DNA from: a virus
Strand: one strand, 5' to 3'
DNA: 20,025 nucleotides
Virus record (IMG/VR): IMGVR_UViG_3300025101_003283
Span: 1-20,025 of that record
The translations under genes and the position numbers were made by a program. Below are positions 13,128 through 20,025 of the stretch, piece by piece. Every line of letters begins with the position of its first letter. The stretch's first letter is position 1. Under the pieces are notes generated by a model, which saw nothing but the letters and a program-made list of their open reading frames with translations, made no database searches and was not told where the DNA came from.

Positions 13128-14049
13128 GAAATACATGTCTAAGACACACTTCTGTCACATATCACCAATTAATTATCTACACCTAACTAAAGGTAGAGAA
13201 GTACATCTTACTTTAGCTCATTTAGTAGATAATAAAGAGTATACAGATTTCTATAAAGAAGAAAAAAAGAATGGATCCATTATTATTATGGATAACAGTG
13301 CTTTTGAATTTACACAGCAAGGTAAAGGATATCTAACTGGAGCAGAGATTGTAGACTATGCTAAGAAGATAGATGCTGATTATGCTGTAATGACAGACTA
13401 TCCTGGTGAAAGTAGAGAACGAACTATTGAAGCTGCTAAAGAACAAGCACCTTTATTTAAAGAAGCTGGTTTAAAGACTTTCTTTGTACCACAAGGTGAA
13501 AAAGGAAACAAAGAAGATTATATTAAATGTTTTGAATGGGCTGTTGAAAATCCTGATCTTGTAAACTATATTGGCTTTAGTATATTAGCTGTACCTAATG
13601 CCTATGGTATAGAACCATTTGGTCAAGAACCTTCATTACATAGATTCAATTGTAGATTACATATGATGTATCAATTAGCTGAAGCAGGTTTGTTAGGAAC
13701 TATTTCTCAGAATAAACAGAAGCTACATTTCTTAGGAATGGTAGATGGTCCTAATGAAGTTCAGTTCTTAGCACCTTTTAGAAAGTATATTGATAGTTGG
13801 GATAGTAGTAGTGCTATCTGGCATGGTTTAAATGGTTATGGTTTTGATGATACTCCTGGTGGATTAATGCATGGAAAATATCATATGCCTGTTGACTTTA
13901 ATCACAAAACAGAGCAAGATAAGACAGATAATGATTTCTTTATTAATTTAGCAAAAGAGAATATGGAACACATTGATAGATTAGTTTATGCATATCTCTG
14001 GGGTAATGAAGAAAAACTAGCGAGAGTGGATACGATACATGAATTTTAA
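13126..14049 (+). CDS. dpdA: DpdA-like DNA-guanine transglycosylase (TGT superfamily)
   Basis: A 307-residue TIM-barrel protein related to tRNA-guanine transglycosylases. IIMDNSAFEF (53-62, Asp56) fits the first active-site Asp; VPQGE and YIGFS are barrel strands; LGMVDGP (203-209) and IDSWDSSSAIWHG (222-234) correspond to the family nucleophile region (FDCVxPTR), so Asp226 or Asp223 is the likely nucleophile. DpdA enzymes swap guanine in DNA for a 7-deazaguanine. Together with FolE, QueD and QueE nearby this makes DNA, not tRNA, the probable target. Start options: TTG 13099 (inside the promoter, unlikely), ATG 13126 (AAAGG six bases upstream, chosen) and ATG 13135 (start expected from the promoter). 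No separate tRNA-TGT zinc motif is visible. Confidence 0.82.
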   Translation: MKYMSKTHFCHISPINYLHLTKGREVHLTLAHLVDNKEYTDFYKEEKKNGSIIIMDNSAFEFTQQGKGYLTGAEIVDYAKKIDADYAVMTDYPGESRERTIEAAKEQAPLFKEAGLKTFFVPQGEKGNKEDYIKCFEWAVENPDLVNYIGFSILAVPNAYGIEPFGQEPSLHRFNCRLHMMYQLAEAGLLGTISQNKQKLHFLGMVDGPNEVQFLAPFRKYIDSWDSSSAIWHGLNGYGFDDTPGGLMHGKYHMPVDFNHKTEQDKTDNDFFINLAKENMEHIDRLVYAYLWGNEEKLARVDTIHEF

Positions 14050-14323
14050 GTATAATGAAGATAACTTATTAGATGATGCTCATGAATATATTAAGAAGAC
14101 TTATGGTGAGCATTACGTAGGTAATAAACAGATTCAAACTTTAGATGTTTGGGAATCTATGGGCATAGCAGAAGAGATGTGTTTAGGTACAATAGTTAAG
14201 TACGCTATGCGATATGGAAAGAAAGAAGGTAAGAATAAGAAGGATCTTCTTAAAATTATACACTATACTATTTTAGCATTACATTATGGAGGACACGGTG
14301 AAACATATACTAAGCAAGACTAA
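14039..14323 (+). CDS. DUF3310-like phage protein
   Basis: A 94-residue protein overlapping the DpdA gene by 11 bases. The segment EEMCLGTIVKYAMRYGKKEGKN followed by DLLKIIHYTILAL has the pattern of DUF3310 phage proteins (FclGNviKYv.R..kKng..DL.KA..YL). The family is widespread in phages and its function is not settled. Its end overlaps the dUTPase-like gene. Confidence 0.7.
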   Translation: MNFKYNEDNLLDDAHEYIKKTYGEHYVGNKQIQTLDVWESMGIAEEMCLGTIVKYAMRYGKKEGKNKKDLLKIIHYTILALHYGGHGETYTKQD

Positions 14324-14807
14324 TGGTTGTGAGCTAACTGGAGTACAAGAAGGTGACAGTCAACCTAATGCAGTCGATCTAAGAGTCAAAAAGATATTCA
14401 GAATACATAAAGCATCTTCATTTACTATAAGTGAAGAAGTAAAGCAACATAGAAAAACTTCAGAAGAGAAACCTGATGAGAATGGATGGTGGGTTCTTAA
14501 TAGAGGTACTTATGAGATCATTATGGAGAATGTAGTAAGTATTGAAGAGGGCTATGCAGGATTTGTAATAACAAGATCTACACTAAACCGTAATGGTGTG
14601 TTTATAACTAGTGGATTATATGATAGTGGATATCATGGAATCATGGCTGGTTGTTTACATGTTAGAGTAGGTCCTATGAAGATACAAAAAGGTACTAGAG
14701 TTGGACAGTTTCTATTATTCAAAGCAGAAACTTTATCATTATATGATGGCAGCTATGGTATAGGAAAACAACATGATAACAAGTATGGAGTAACACATGG
14801 AAGTTAG
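14298..14807 (+). CDS. dUTPase / dCTP deaminase-like protein
   Basis: A 169-residue trimeric-fold nucleotide hydrolase. ITRSTLNRNGVFI and GLYDSGYHG correspond to the family RSSxxRxGv and (I/L)DpGyxG active-site motifs, and GQFLLFK with YDGSYGIGKQHDNKYG matches the C-terminal strand and nucleotide-covering tail of dCTP deaminases and dUTPases. It should lower dUTP or convert dCTP toward dUMP for dTTP synthesis, fitting an AT-rich phage. Sequence does not separate the two activities. GTG 14298 is preferred because GGAGGA lies at 14288-14293; ATG 14286 is in frame but would contain that site. The next start lies inside its last codons. Confidence 0.82.
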   Translation: MKHILSKTNGCELTGVQEGDSQPNAVDLRVKKIFRIHKASSFTISEEVKQHRKTSEEKPDENGWWVLNRGTYEIIMENVVSIEEGYAGFVITRSTLNRNGVFITSGLYDSGYHGIMAGCLHVRVGPMKIQKGTRVGQFLLFKAETLSLYDGSYGIGKQHDNKYGVTHGS

Positions 14808-15651
14808 TATTGATATAAAAGAACTAAGGAAAAGAAAGATATTTGTTGCAACACCTATGTATGGTGGTATGTGTGGAGGACAGTATACTAAATCTACTGC
14901 AGACCTTGCAACTATGTGTACTAAGTATGGTGTTGAACTATCTTTCTTTTATTTGTTCAATGAAAGTTTAATAACAAGAGCGAGAAACTATCTTGTAGAT
15001 GAGTTTCTAAGATCAAAATGTACACACTTAATGTTTATTGATAGTGATATAGGTTTTGATCCTAATGATATATTAGCTCTTGCTGCAATAGCAGAAGAAG
15101 GATCAGATAAACATATTGTTTGTGGTCCTTATCCTAAGAAAACTATTTCTTGGGAAAAGATTAAGAGAGCAGTAGATAGAGGATTTGCTGATGATAATCC
15201 TAACAAACTAGAAAAGTATGTTGGTGATTATGTATTTAATCCTGTTGCTGGTCAAACAGAAATTAAGATTAATGAGCCTGTTCAAGTGTTAGAAGGTGGA
15301 ACTGGTTTTATGATGATTCAGAGAAAGGCTTTTGAAGTTTATGAAAAGGCATATCCTGAGTTCAAATATAAACCTGATCATATTCGTACAAAGAACTTTG
15401 ATGGAACAAGAGAGATTATGGCTTACTTTGATTGTGTTATTGAACCTGAGACGAAAAGATATCTTTCAGAAGATTATATGTTTTGTCAATGGGCAAACAA
15501 AGCTGGTCTTAAAATATGGATGTGTCCATGGATGAGACTTACACACCAAGGTATGTATATGTTTGGTGGAAGTTTAGCAGACTTGGCACAAATAGGTGCT
15601 TCGGCTACTGCTGATCCTGGCCTTGTAGGAGGTAAGAAAAAATTAGGGTAG
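14797..15651 (+). CDS. GT-A-type glycosyltransferase with DxD motif
   Basis: A 284-residue predicted glycosyltransferase. KIFVATPMYGG at the N-terminus, ARNYLVDEFL and LMFIDSDIGF with Asp82-x-Asp84 form the nucleotide-sugar and metal site of a GT-A fold. VLEGGTGFMMIQRKAFEVYEKAYPE and YLSEDYMFCQWANKAGLKIW give the acceptor-side ED motif common in GT2-like enzymes. It carries no membrane segment. Similar genes are frequent in marine T4-like phages, with acceptors mostly unknown. GGAG at 14787-14790 supports ATG 14797, which overlaps the dUTPase-like gene by 11 bases. It is the last cargo gene before the clamp. Confidence 0.85.
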   Translation: MEVSIDIKELRKRKIFVATPMYGGMCGGQYTKSTADLATMCTKYGVELSFFYLFNESLITRARNYLVDEFLRSKCTHLMFIDSDIGFDPNDILALAAIAEEGSDKHIVCGPYPKKTISWEKIKRAVDRGFADDNPNKLEKYVGDYVFNPVAGQTEIKINEPVQVLEGGTGFMMIQRKAFEVYEKAYPEFKYKPDHIRTKNFDGTREIMAYFDCVIEPETKRYLSEDYMFCQWANKAGLKIWMCPWMRLTHQGMYMFGGSLADLAQIGASATADPGLVGGKKKLG

Positions 15652-15698
15652 TAGGCGTAGAACCAATATCAAAACGATATATTTATGATGAGAGTGAA

Positions 15699-16367
15699 AT
15701 GATATTAAGTAAAAGAACAATTAGTATATTAAAGAACTTTAGTACGATTAATCAATCTATTGTATTCAATACAGGTAATACTATTAGAACAATTAACGCT
15801 ACTAAGACTATAATGGCACAAACAACTGTAGAAGAATCTTTTCCATTTGAGTTTGGAATATATGACTTGAATCAGTTCTTAGGTGTTGTTAGTTTATTTG
15901 ACGAACCAAGTTTAGACTTCAATCAAAACTTTGTAACTATAGGTAATGGAGAAACATCTAGTGATTATTTTTATACAGATAAAGCTATGATAGAAACTCC
16001 ACCACCTAGAGCTTTAGAGTTACCTGATAGAGTTGTTTCGTTTGAGATAAAAGATTACCAACTTAAAAAGATACTTCAAGGAGCTAATGTATTACAGCTT
16101 CCTGAAATAGTTATAGAAGGTGATAAAGATAAGATAATAGTTAAAGCTACTGATAGTAAAAATTCTACAAGTAATAATTACAAAATAGAAGTAGGTGATA
16201 CTATTGCAAACTTTAAGTTTATTCTAAAAAGTGAAAATATGAAACTGTTGCAACATGGATATGATGTTACTATATCTGCTAAGAGAATGATTGAGTTCTC
16301 TAGTTCAGAAGATAATATTAAATATTGGGTTGCAGCTGAACATGGAAGTGTATATGATGGAGAATAA
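15699..16367 (+). CDS. 45: Sliding clamp gp45
   Basis: A 222-residue DNA polymerase processivity clamp (T4 gp45 is 228). Recognition rests on overall similarity: the start MILSKRTISILKNFSTIN, the FGIYDLNQFLGVVSLFD segment, FKFILKSENMKLL and the C-terminal strands ending in WVAAEHG. It rings DNA as a trimer, holds the polymerase and, in T4, also activates late transcription. The 47-base gap upstream holds a small hairpin (ATATC/GATAT around 15668-15682) and GAGAG as a weak Shine-Dalgarno. Its stop overlaps the gp44 start by one base. Confidence 0.95.
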   Translation: MILSKRTISILKNFSTINQSIVFNTGNTIRTINATKTIMAQTTVEESFPFEFGIYDLNQFLGVVSLFDEPSLDFNQNFVTIGNGETSSDYFYTDKAMIETPPPRALELPDRVVSFEIKDYQLKKILQGANVLQLPEIVIEGDKDKIIVKATDSKNSTSNNYKIEVGDTIANFKFILKSENMKLLQHGYDVTISAKRMIEFSSSEDNIKYWVAAEHGSVYDGE

Positions 16368-17302
16368 TGATGGAAGAATTTCTTTGGGTTGAAAAATACA
16401 GACCTAAAATAATTACAGATACAATATTACCTCAAGAACTAAAGTCTACTTTTGATGACTTTGTTAAAGGAGGAATACCAAATTTAATATTATCAGGTGG
16501 TCCTGGTGTTGGTAAAACAACTGTAGCTAGAGCTATGTTAGAACAAAACAAGTCTGACTATATTATTATCAATGGTAGTTTATATGGTAATATTGATACA
16601 TTAAGAACAGAGATTAAGAACTATGCTAGTGCAGTTAGTTTACAGGGTGGAAGAAAGTATGTTATCTTAGATGAAGCAGATTACCTTAATCCACAAAGTA
16701 CTCAACCAGCATTAAGAAACTTTATGGAAGAGTATAGTAATAACTGTGGTTTTATTCTAACTTGTAACTATAAGAATAGAATCATAGAACCATTACATAG
16801 TAGATGTAGTGTAGTTGAGTTTAATATTCCTAATAAACAGAAACCTGAACTTGCTAAAGACTTTCTAAAGAGAGTAAAACATATTTTAGATTCTGAGAAT
16901 GTACAGTATAGTGATAAATGTATTGCAGAACTTATTATGAGATACTTTCCGGATTGGAGAAGAGTCATTAATGAGTTACAAAGATATAGTCATAATGGAA
17001 AGATAGACGCTGGTATCTTAACTAATGTTGGTGATCAATCATTTAATACTTTGATAGGATATCTAAAAGGTAAAGACTTTAATCGTATGAGAAAATGGGT
17101 TGGTGATAATATTGATAATGATACTACTAACTTGTTTAGAAAGATATACGATAATGCTAATGAACATGTAAAAGAACCAACAATACCTTTACTTGTTACT
17201 GTTATAGCTGATTACCAATACAAAAGTGCTTTTGTTGCTGATCAGGAAGTAAATATGGTTGCATGTTTAACACAGTTAATGTTGGAGTGTGATTTCAAAT
17301 GA
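16367..17302 (+). CDS. 44: Clamp-loader ATPase gp44
   Basis: A 311-residue AAA+ ATPase (T4 gp44 is 319). It begins EEFLWVEKYRPK, the usual loader start, followed by Walker A GGPGVGKT (44-51), Walker B VILDEAD (99-105) and the arginine-finger SRC (145-147). Four copies with one gp62 open and load the gp45 clamp. It overlaps gp45 by one base and gp62 by four. Confidence 0.97.
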   Translation: MMEEFLWVEKYRPKIITDTILPQELKSTFDDFVKGGIPNLILSGGPGVGKTTVARAMLEQNKSDYIIINGSLYGNIDTLRTEIKNYASAVSLQGGRKYVILDEADYLNPQSTQPALRNFMEEYSNNCGFILTCNYKNRIIEPLHSRCSVVEFNIPNKQKPELAKDFLKRVKHILDSENVQYSDKCIAELIMRYFPDWRRVINELQRYSHNGKIDAGILTNVGDQSFNTLIGYLKGKDFNRMRKWVGDNIDNDTTNLFRKIYDNANEHVKEPTIPLLVTVIADYQYKSAFVADQEVNMVACLTQLMLECDFK

Positions 17303-17676
17303 GTCCATTCACGTATGTAAATAGTTTATCTCATAGTAAGAAGATTAAAGAACTTAGTCCTTTGGATGAAACAATATACAATCCATTTTTAACTAACAAG
17401 AGCTTCTCATACTTTGTAGATACAATATTGATAGCTAATGAGATGAACATGAGGCATACAATAGATAAAAGCCTCCAATATGATTATTTACTAAATAAAA
17501 TTAGACCACGAAAGAGATTCTCTAAGTGGAATAAACATATAAAACATGGAAGTATAGAATTAATAAAAGAATACTTTAAAGTTAATGACGTTAAGGCAAA
17601 GACTATCTCAACGATATTAACAGAACAACAATTAGAAACAATTAAGAAAAAAGTAAGTAAAGGTGGCGTGAAATGA
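17299..17676 (+). CDS. 62: Clamp-loader small subunit gp62
   Basis: A 125-residue protein, shorter than T4 gp62 (187). Position between gp44 and RegA and the segment YDYLLNKIRPRKRFSKWNK (residues 62-80) identify it. It forms the 4:1 loader with gp44. The shorter length probably reflects loss of peripheral parts rather than damage: the frame is open and coupled at both ends (four-base overlaps). Confidence 0.88.
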   Translation: MSPFTYVNSLSHSKKIKELSPLDETIYNPFLTNKSFSYFVDTILIANEMNMRHTIDKSLQYDYLLNKIRPRKRFSKWNKHIKHGSIELIKEYFKVNDVKAKTISTILTEQQLETIKKKVSKGGVK

Positions 17677-18104
17677 CAATTGATACAGATAAAATGATCG
17701 AAGTGAAGTTAAAGACGGCAGACGATTTCCTAAAAATAAGAGAGACATTAACAAGGATAGGTGTAGCATCTCGTAAAGATAAAACACTCTATCAATCATG
17801 TCATATTTTACATAAGCAAGGAAGATATTTTATAGTACATTTTAAAGAATTATTTGCGTTAGATGGAAAACCATCTAATTTCTCTGAGAGTGATATGTCG
17901 CGAAGAAACACTATAGCTAATCTATTAGCTGAGTGGGGTTTATTAGAACTAGTTAATTCAGAAATAACTAAGGAACCAGTTGCTCCTATAAGTCAGATAA
18001 AGGTTTTACCATTCAAGGAAAAGAATGAATGGAATCTAACTGCAAAGTATAATATTGGAAAAAAAGGTGAAGAAAAGGAGACTGTAGATGGCAACCAAAC
18101 TTAA
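17673..18104 (+). CDS. regA: Translational repressor RegA
   Basis: A 143-residue RNA-binding repressor. MIEVKLKTADDFLKIRETLTRIG, KDKTLYQSCHILHKQGRYFIVHFKEL, RRNTIANLLAEWGL and EWNLTAKYNIG match T4 RegA closely. RegA binds around the start codons of early mRNAs (including 44, 45 and its own in T4) and blocks initiation. Two starts are possible: ATG 17673, overlapping the gp62 stop, and ATG 17694, which matches the T4 N-terminus. The tail after the family end (KKGEEKETVDGNQT) overlaps the next gene by 17 bases. Confidence 0.96.
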   Translation: MTIDTDKMIEVKLKTADDFLKIRETLTRIGVASRKDKTLYQSCHILHKQGRYFIVHFKELFALDGKPSNFSESDMSRRNTIANLLAEWGLLELVNSEITKEPVAPISQIKVLPFKEKNEWNLTAKYNIGKKGEEKETVDGNQT

Positions 18105-19110
18105 CATTACAAACAACGACGAATTCCAATTAGGAGATATTGGAGAACAAAAAGATAACGGTACTTGGACTAAAAGTCAAGGTGGTACAGAAAGAATGTA
18201 TCAACGACTAATGAAAGAACTACCTAAGGATCTTACTGATAAATTTCAAATAATTTGTAGTAGAGTTAGAGATATAGATGAAACCAAACACACAGTACTT
18301 TGGTGTCATGATACTTATGATGATCCAGAAAGCTCACATTTAACAAATAAAGAAAAAAGAGAAAAGTTTGATAAGATAGTATTTGTATCTAACTACCAAT
18401 TATCAACATATAATATGGGATTGGGACTTCCATATGATAGAGGATTAGTTTTAAAGAATGCAATAGATCCAATGGATGAAAAACTAATTAACAAACCAGA
18501 TCCTAAAAAACAAATAAGATTAATTTATCATACGACTCCACATAGAGGTTTAGAACTATTATTACCATCATTTAATTGGTTATGTGAAAGACACGAAAAC
18601 ATTCACTTAGATGTGTTTAGTAGTTTTGAAATATATGGATGGGGATATAGAGACGAACAATATCAAAAAGTTATAGATGCATGTAAAGAACATGAACATA
18701 TAACGTATCATGGTTTCCAACCACACGATAAAGTTATGGAAGCTCTTGGTAAAGCTCATATATTTGCATTCCCAAGTATATGGCCAGAAACATCATGTAT
18801 AGCAGTATTAGAAGCTATGAGTGCAAAAGCAGTTACTGTATGTCCTAATCTTGCAGCATTACCTGAAACCTGTGCTAACTTTGCTAGTATGTATCAGTAT
18901 TCAGAGAATCCGCAAGAACATGCTAATAGGTTTGCTAATGTATGTAATGCTACTATTATGAATCTTAGAAACATGACAGAAACATGGGAACCACAACTTA
19001 ATTTTCAGAAGAATTACTTTGATAATTTCTACAATTGGAAGATGAGATCCTTAGAATGGAAAGCTCTTTTAGAAGGAATTATAAGAGAAAAAGAAAATAA
19101 AAAAGACTAG
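18088..19110 (+). CDS. GT4-type glycosyltransferase
   Basis: A 340-residue GT-B fold transferase. IRLIYHTTPHRGLELLLPSF marks the start of the donor-binding half, FQPHDKVMEALGKAHIFAFPS and PETSCIAVLEAMSA carry the GT4 donor motif with the E-x7-E pair. The N-terminal half has SQGGTERMYQRL and VLWCHDTYDD. AAGGAG precedes ATG 18088, inside the end of regA. In T4, gene 43 (DNA polymerase) follows regA; here a glycosyltransferase takes that place. Sugar and acceptor are unknown, and no membrane anchor is visible. Confidence 0.9.
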   Translation: MATKLNITNNDEFQLGDIGEQKDNGTWTKSQGGTERMYQRLMKELPKDLTDKFQIICSRVRDIDETKHTVLWCHDTYDDPESSHLTNKEKREKFDKIVFVSNYQLSTYNMGLGLPYDRGLVLKNAIDPMDEKLINKPDPKKQIRLIYHTTPHRGLELLLPSFNWLCERHENIHLDVFSSFEIYGWGYRDEQYQKVIDACKEHEHITYHGFQPHDKVMEALGKAHIFAFPSIWPETSCIAVLEAMSAKAVTVCPNLAALPETCANFASMYQYSENPQEHANRFANVCNATIMNLRNMTETWEPQLNFQKNYFDNFYNWKMRSLEWKALLEGIIREKENKKD

Positions 19111-19158
19111 TAGTTCTAACTCCTTGATTTCATTGTAATCTTTTTTTCATTTGCCCTG

Positions 19159-19206
19159 TTGCATTATATTCGATAGTATGGGAATATAATAATATAAGAG
19201 TATAAT
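19159..19206 (+). promoter_or_regulatory. AT-rich promoter-like region before a small gene
   Basis: The 115-base gap 19111-19225 contains TTGCAT (19159-19164) and two TATAAT hexamers (19185-19190 and 19201-19206). Spacing to TTGCAT is 20 bases, too long for a good fit, so the -35 is unclear. Upstream, a weak four-pair hairpin (GATT/AATC) followed by a run of T's at 19141-19147 could be a poor terminator after the glycosyltransferase. Confidence 0.3.
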
Positions 19207-19225
19207 TTTAAGAAAGAGAGAGAAA

Positions 19226-19525
19226 ATGATGAAAATTGATACAAAAAATCCATACGCAATGAAGCCTAAGAAGGTTGATAATGAGCTTGGTATATACAAT
19301 GCTGATTATGAGAACTTTATGCATTATGCTGAACAGACTATTAGTGAGTGTGATCACATAGATGAGTATAGAAAAGCTATCAAAGGTTTCCTAGAAATAT
19401 ACAATAGTGTTTGTTATATGACTATGGATGTTAAGATTAACGAATATAATTCTTCTATAACTGCTGATAAGTTATTCAGTCATGTTATGTGGTTGTGGAA
19501 TGAATATTGGTCAGCTCATATTTAG
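19226..19525 (+). CDS. Hypothetical protein
   Basis: A 99-residue acidic, aromatic-rich protein, preceded by AAGAAAGAGAGAG as a plausible Shine-Dalgarno. It reads as mostly helical (MHYAEQTISECDHIDEYRKA, DKLFSHVMWLWNEYW). No signal, membrane segment or known motif is visible. A second ATG three bases on is an equal start choice. Confidence 0.65.
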   Translation: MMKIDTKNPYAMKPKKVDNELGIYNADYENFMHYAEQTISECDHIDEYRKAIKGFLEIYNSVCYMTMDVKINEYNSSITADKLFSHVMWLWNEYWSAHI

Positions 19526-19527
19526 GC

Positions 19528-19556
19528 TTGACTATATTAGTTAAATGTTGTATAAT
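19528..19556 (+). promoter_or_regulatory. Sigma70-type promoter for the downstream small genes
   Basis: TTGACT at 19528-19533 and a perfect TATAAT at 19551-19556, spacer 17. Transcription would start near 19563 and the ATG at 19582 has AAGGAG at 19570-19575, so this is an ordinary leadered promoter. Confidence 0.65.
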
Positions 19557-19581
19557 ATTAATTTAACATAAGGAGTGAGTA

Positions 19582-19737
19582 ATGATATCTAAACAACTAA
19601 GACAATTTATCGAAAAGTACAAAGTAATACAAACAAGAGGATCTGATCAAGAGATCAGAGAAACAGAAGAGCTTATTCTACAGTTTTGTGATGTAGAAGG
19701 AATTAGTCCTGAGAGAGCTTTTGAGGAGTGTGCATAA
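19582..19737 (+). CDS. Small hypothetical protein
   Basis: A 51-residue charged protein, MISKQLRQFIEKYKV through to FEECA, with AAGGAG just upstream and a strong promoter before that. It appears fully helical. No family is recognised. Its stop overlaps the next ATG by one base (TAATG). Confidence 0.65.
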   Translation: MISKQLRQFIEKYKVIQTRGSDQEIRETEELILQFCDVEGISPERAFEECA

Positions 19738-19892
19738 TGACATTTAAACCAAACATGGAAGAAACATTGTGGGGTAATCTTTATGATAATTACAAAAGAA
19801 AAGAGTTACCTGCTGGAGTAATTGATATAGTAGCAATCAAAAAAGCTGATGCTGCATTTATAGATATTTTAGGAGATGAAGATGAATTATAA
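19737..19892 (+). CDS. Small hypothetical protein
   Basis: A 51-residue acidic protein (MTFKPNMEETLWGNLYDNYK to LGDEDEL), coupled to the preceding small gene by a one-base overlap and overlapping the next by 11 bases. A short mixed helix/strand pattern; no recognised motif. Confidence 0.6.
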   Translation: MTFKPNMEETLWGNLYDNYKRKELPAGVIDIVAIKKADAAFIDILGDEDEL

Positions 19893-20025
19893 TAGTATAG
19901 CATATTTAATTTCAGGTTTTATGTTCATGTTAGCAGCTGCTGGTGCTGTTGATGGAACAGCAAGTCCAATGTGGGTAGCTGTGTTGGGTTTTATTGGAGG
20001 AATATTAATGTATATCGGTATAAAG
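19882..20025 (+). CDS. Small membrane protein (3' truncated by window end)
   Basis: Forty-eight residues are visible before the window ends. They contain two hydrophobic stretches, about 6-22 (IAYLISGFMFMLAAAGA) and 30-47 (MWVAVLGFIGGILMYIGI), joined by a short loop, so a hairpin inner-membrane protein is likely. AGGAG at 19871-19875 supports the ATG. Function unknown; the small size would also suit a lysis or membrane-modifying role, but nothing specific shows it. Confidence 0.6.
   Translation, partial: MNYNSIAYLISGFMFMLAAAGAVDGTASPMWVAVLGFIGGILMYIGIK

Noticed and set aside
1-20025. tRNA genes, CRISPR arrays, insertion sequences and attachment sites
   Set aside because: No cloverleaf, spaced repeats, transposase or integrase was seen on either strand by eye; a covariance search was not possible.

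Overview
The window looks like part of the genome of a T4-like marine myovirus. It is AT-rich (roughly one third G+C by eye), every credible gene lies on the plus strand, and genes are packed with short gaps or overlaps of a few bases. The anchor is the T4 replication/recombination core in T4 order: gp47 and gp46 (2689-5498), then gp45, gp44, gp62 and RegA (15699-18104). The host cannot be read from the sequence. An AT-rich marine alphaproteobacterium such as SAR11 would fit the composition and the acyl-CoA dehydrogenase, but that is inference.

Layout. 1-2670: the tail of a lysine-rich gene, a glutaredoxin, a staphylococcal-type nuclease, a full-length acyl-CoA dehydrogenase (unusual in a phage) and a small zinc-ribbon protein. 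2689-5498: the SbcCD-like recombination nuclease gp47/gp46. 5499-15698: about 10.2 kb of cargo between gp46 and gp45. The cargo has a sugar module (GT11-like transferase; a DegT-family enzyme whose PLP lysine is histidine, as in ColD-type 3-dehydratases; an SDR epimerase/reductase; a short UDP-glucose-dehydrogenase-like protein), a peptide deformylase, and a 7-deazaguanine module (QueE, a Gpt-like phosphoribosyltransferase, QueD, FolE). It continues with a structured noncoding stretch ending in a terminator, three small genes (one a possible QueD-like T-fold protein, one a possible capsid-targeted internal protein), a DpdA-like base-exchange enzyme, a DUF3310-like protein, a dUTPase/dCTP-deaminase-like enzyme and a DxD glycosyltransferase. 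15699-18104: clamp, clamp loader and RegA. 18088-20025: a GT4 glycosyltransferase and a run of small unknown genes ending in a truncated membrane protein.

How the parts may work together. FolE, QueD and QueE convert GTP to 7-carboxy-7-deazaguanine (CDG). The DpdA-like enzyme would exchange guanine in phage DNA for a 7-deazaguanine, protecting it from nucleases. QueC is absent from this window, so the product could be CDG itself unless QueC is supplied elsewhere. The phosphoribosyltransferase could recycle the guanine released by base exchange. Separately, the GT11-like, ColD-like and SDR genes look like a small route to a 3,6-dideoxy sugar (colitose-like) and its transfer; the acceptor is unknown.

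Other features of note are several near-consensus sigma70-type promoters, three of them placed so that transcription would start at the ATG, and a GC-rich four-segment RNA fold after folE that resembles an attenuator.
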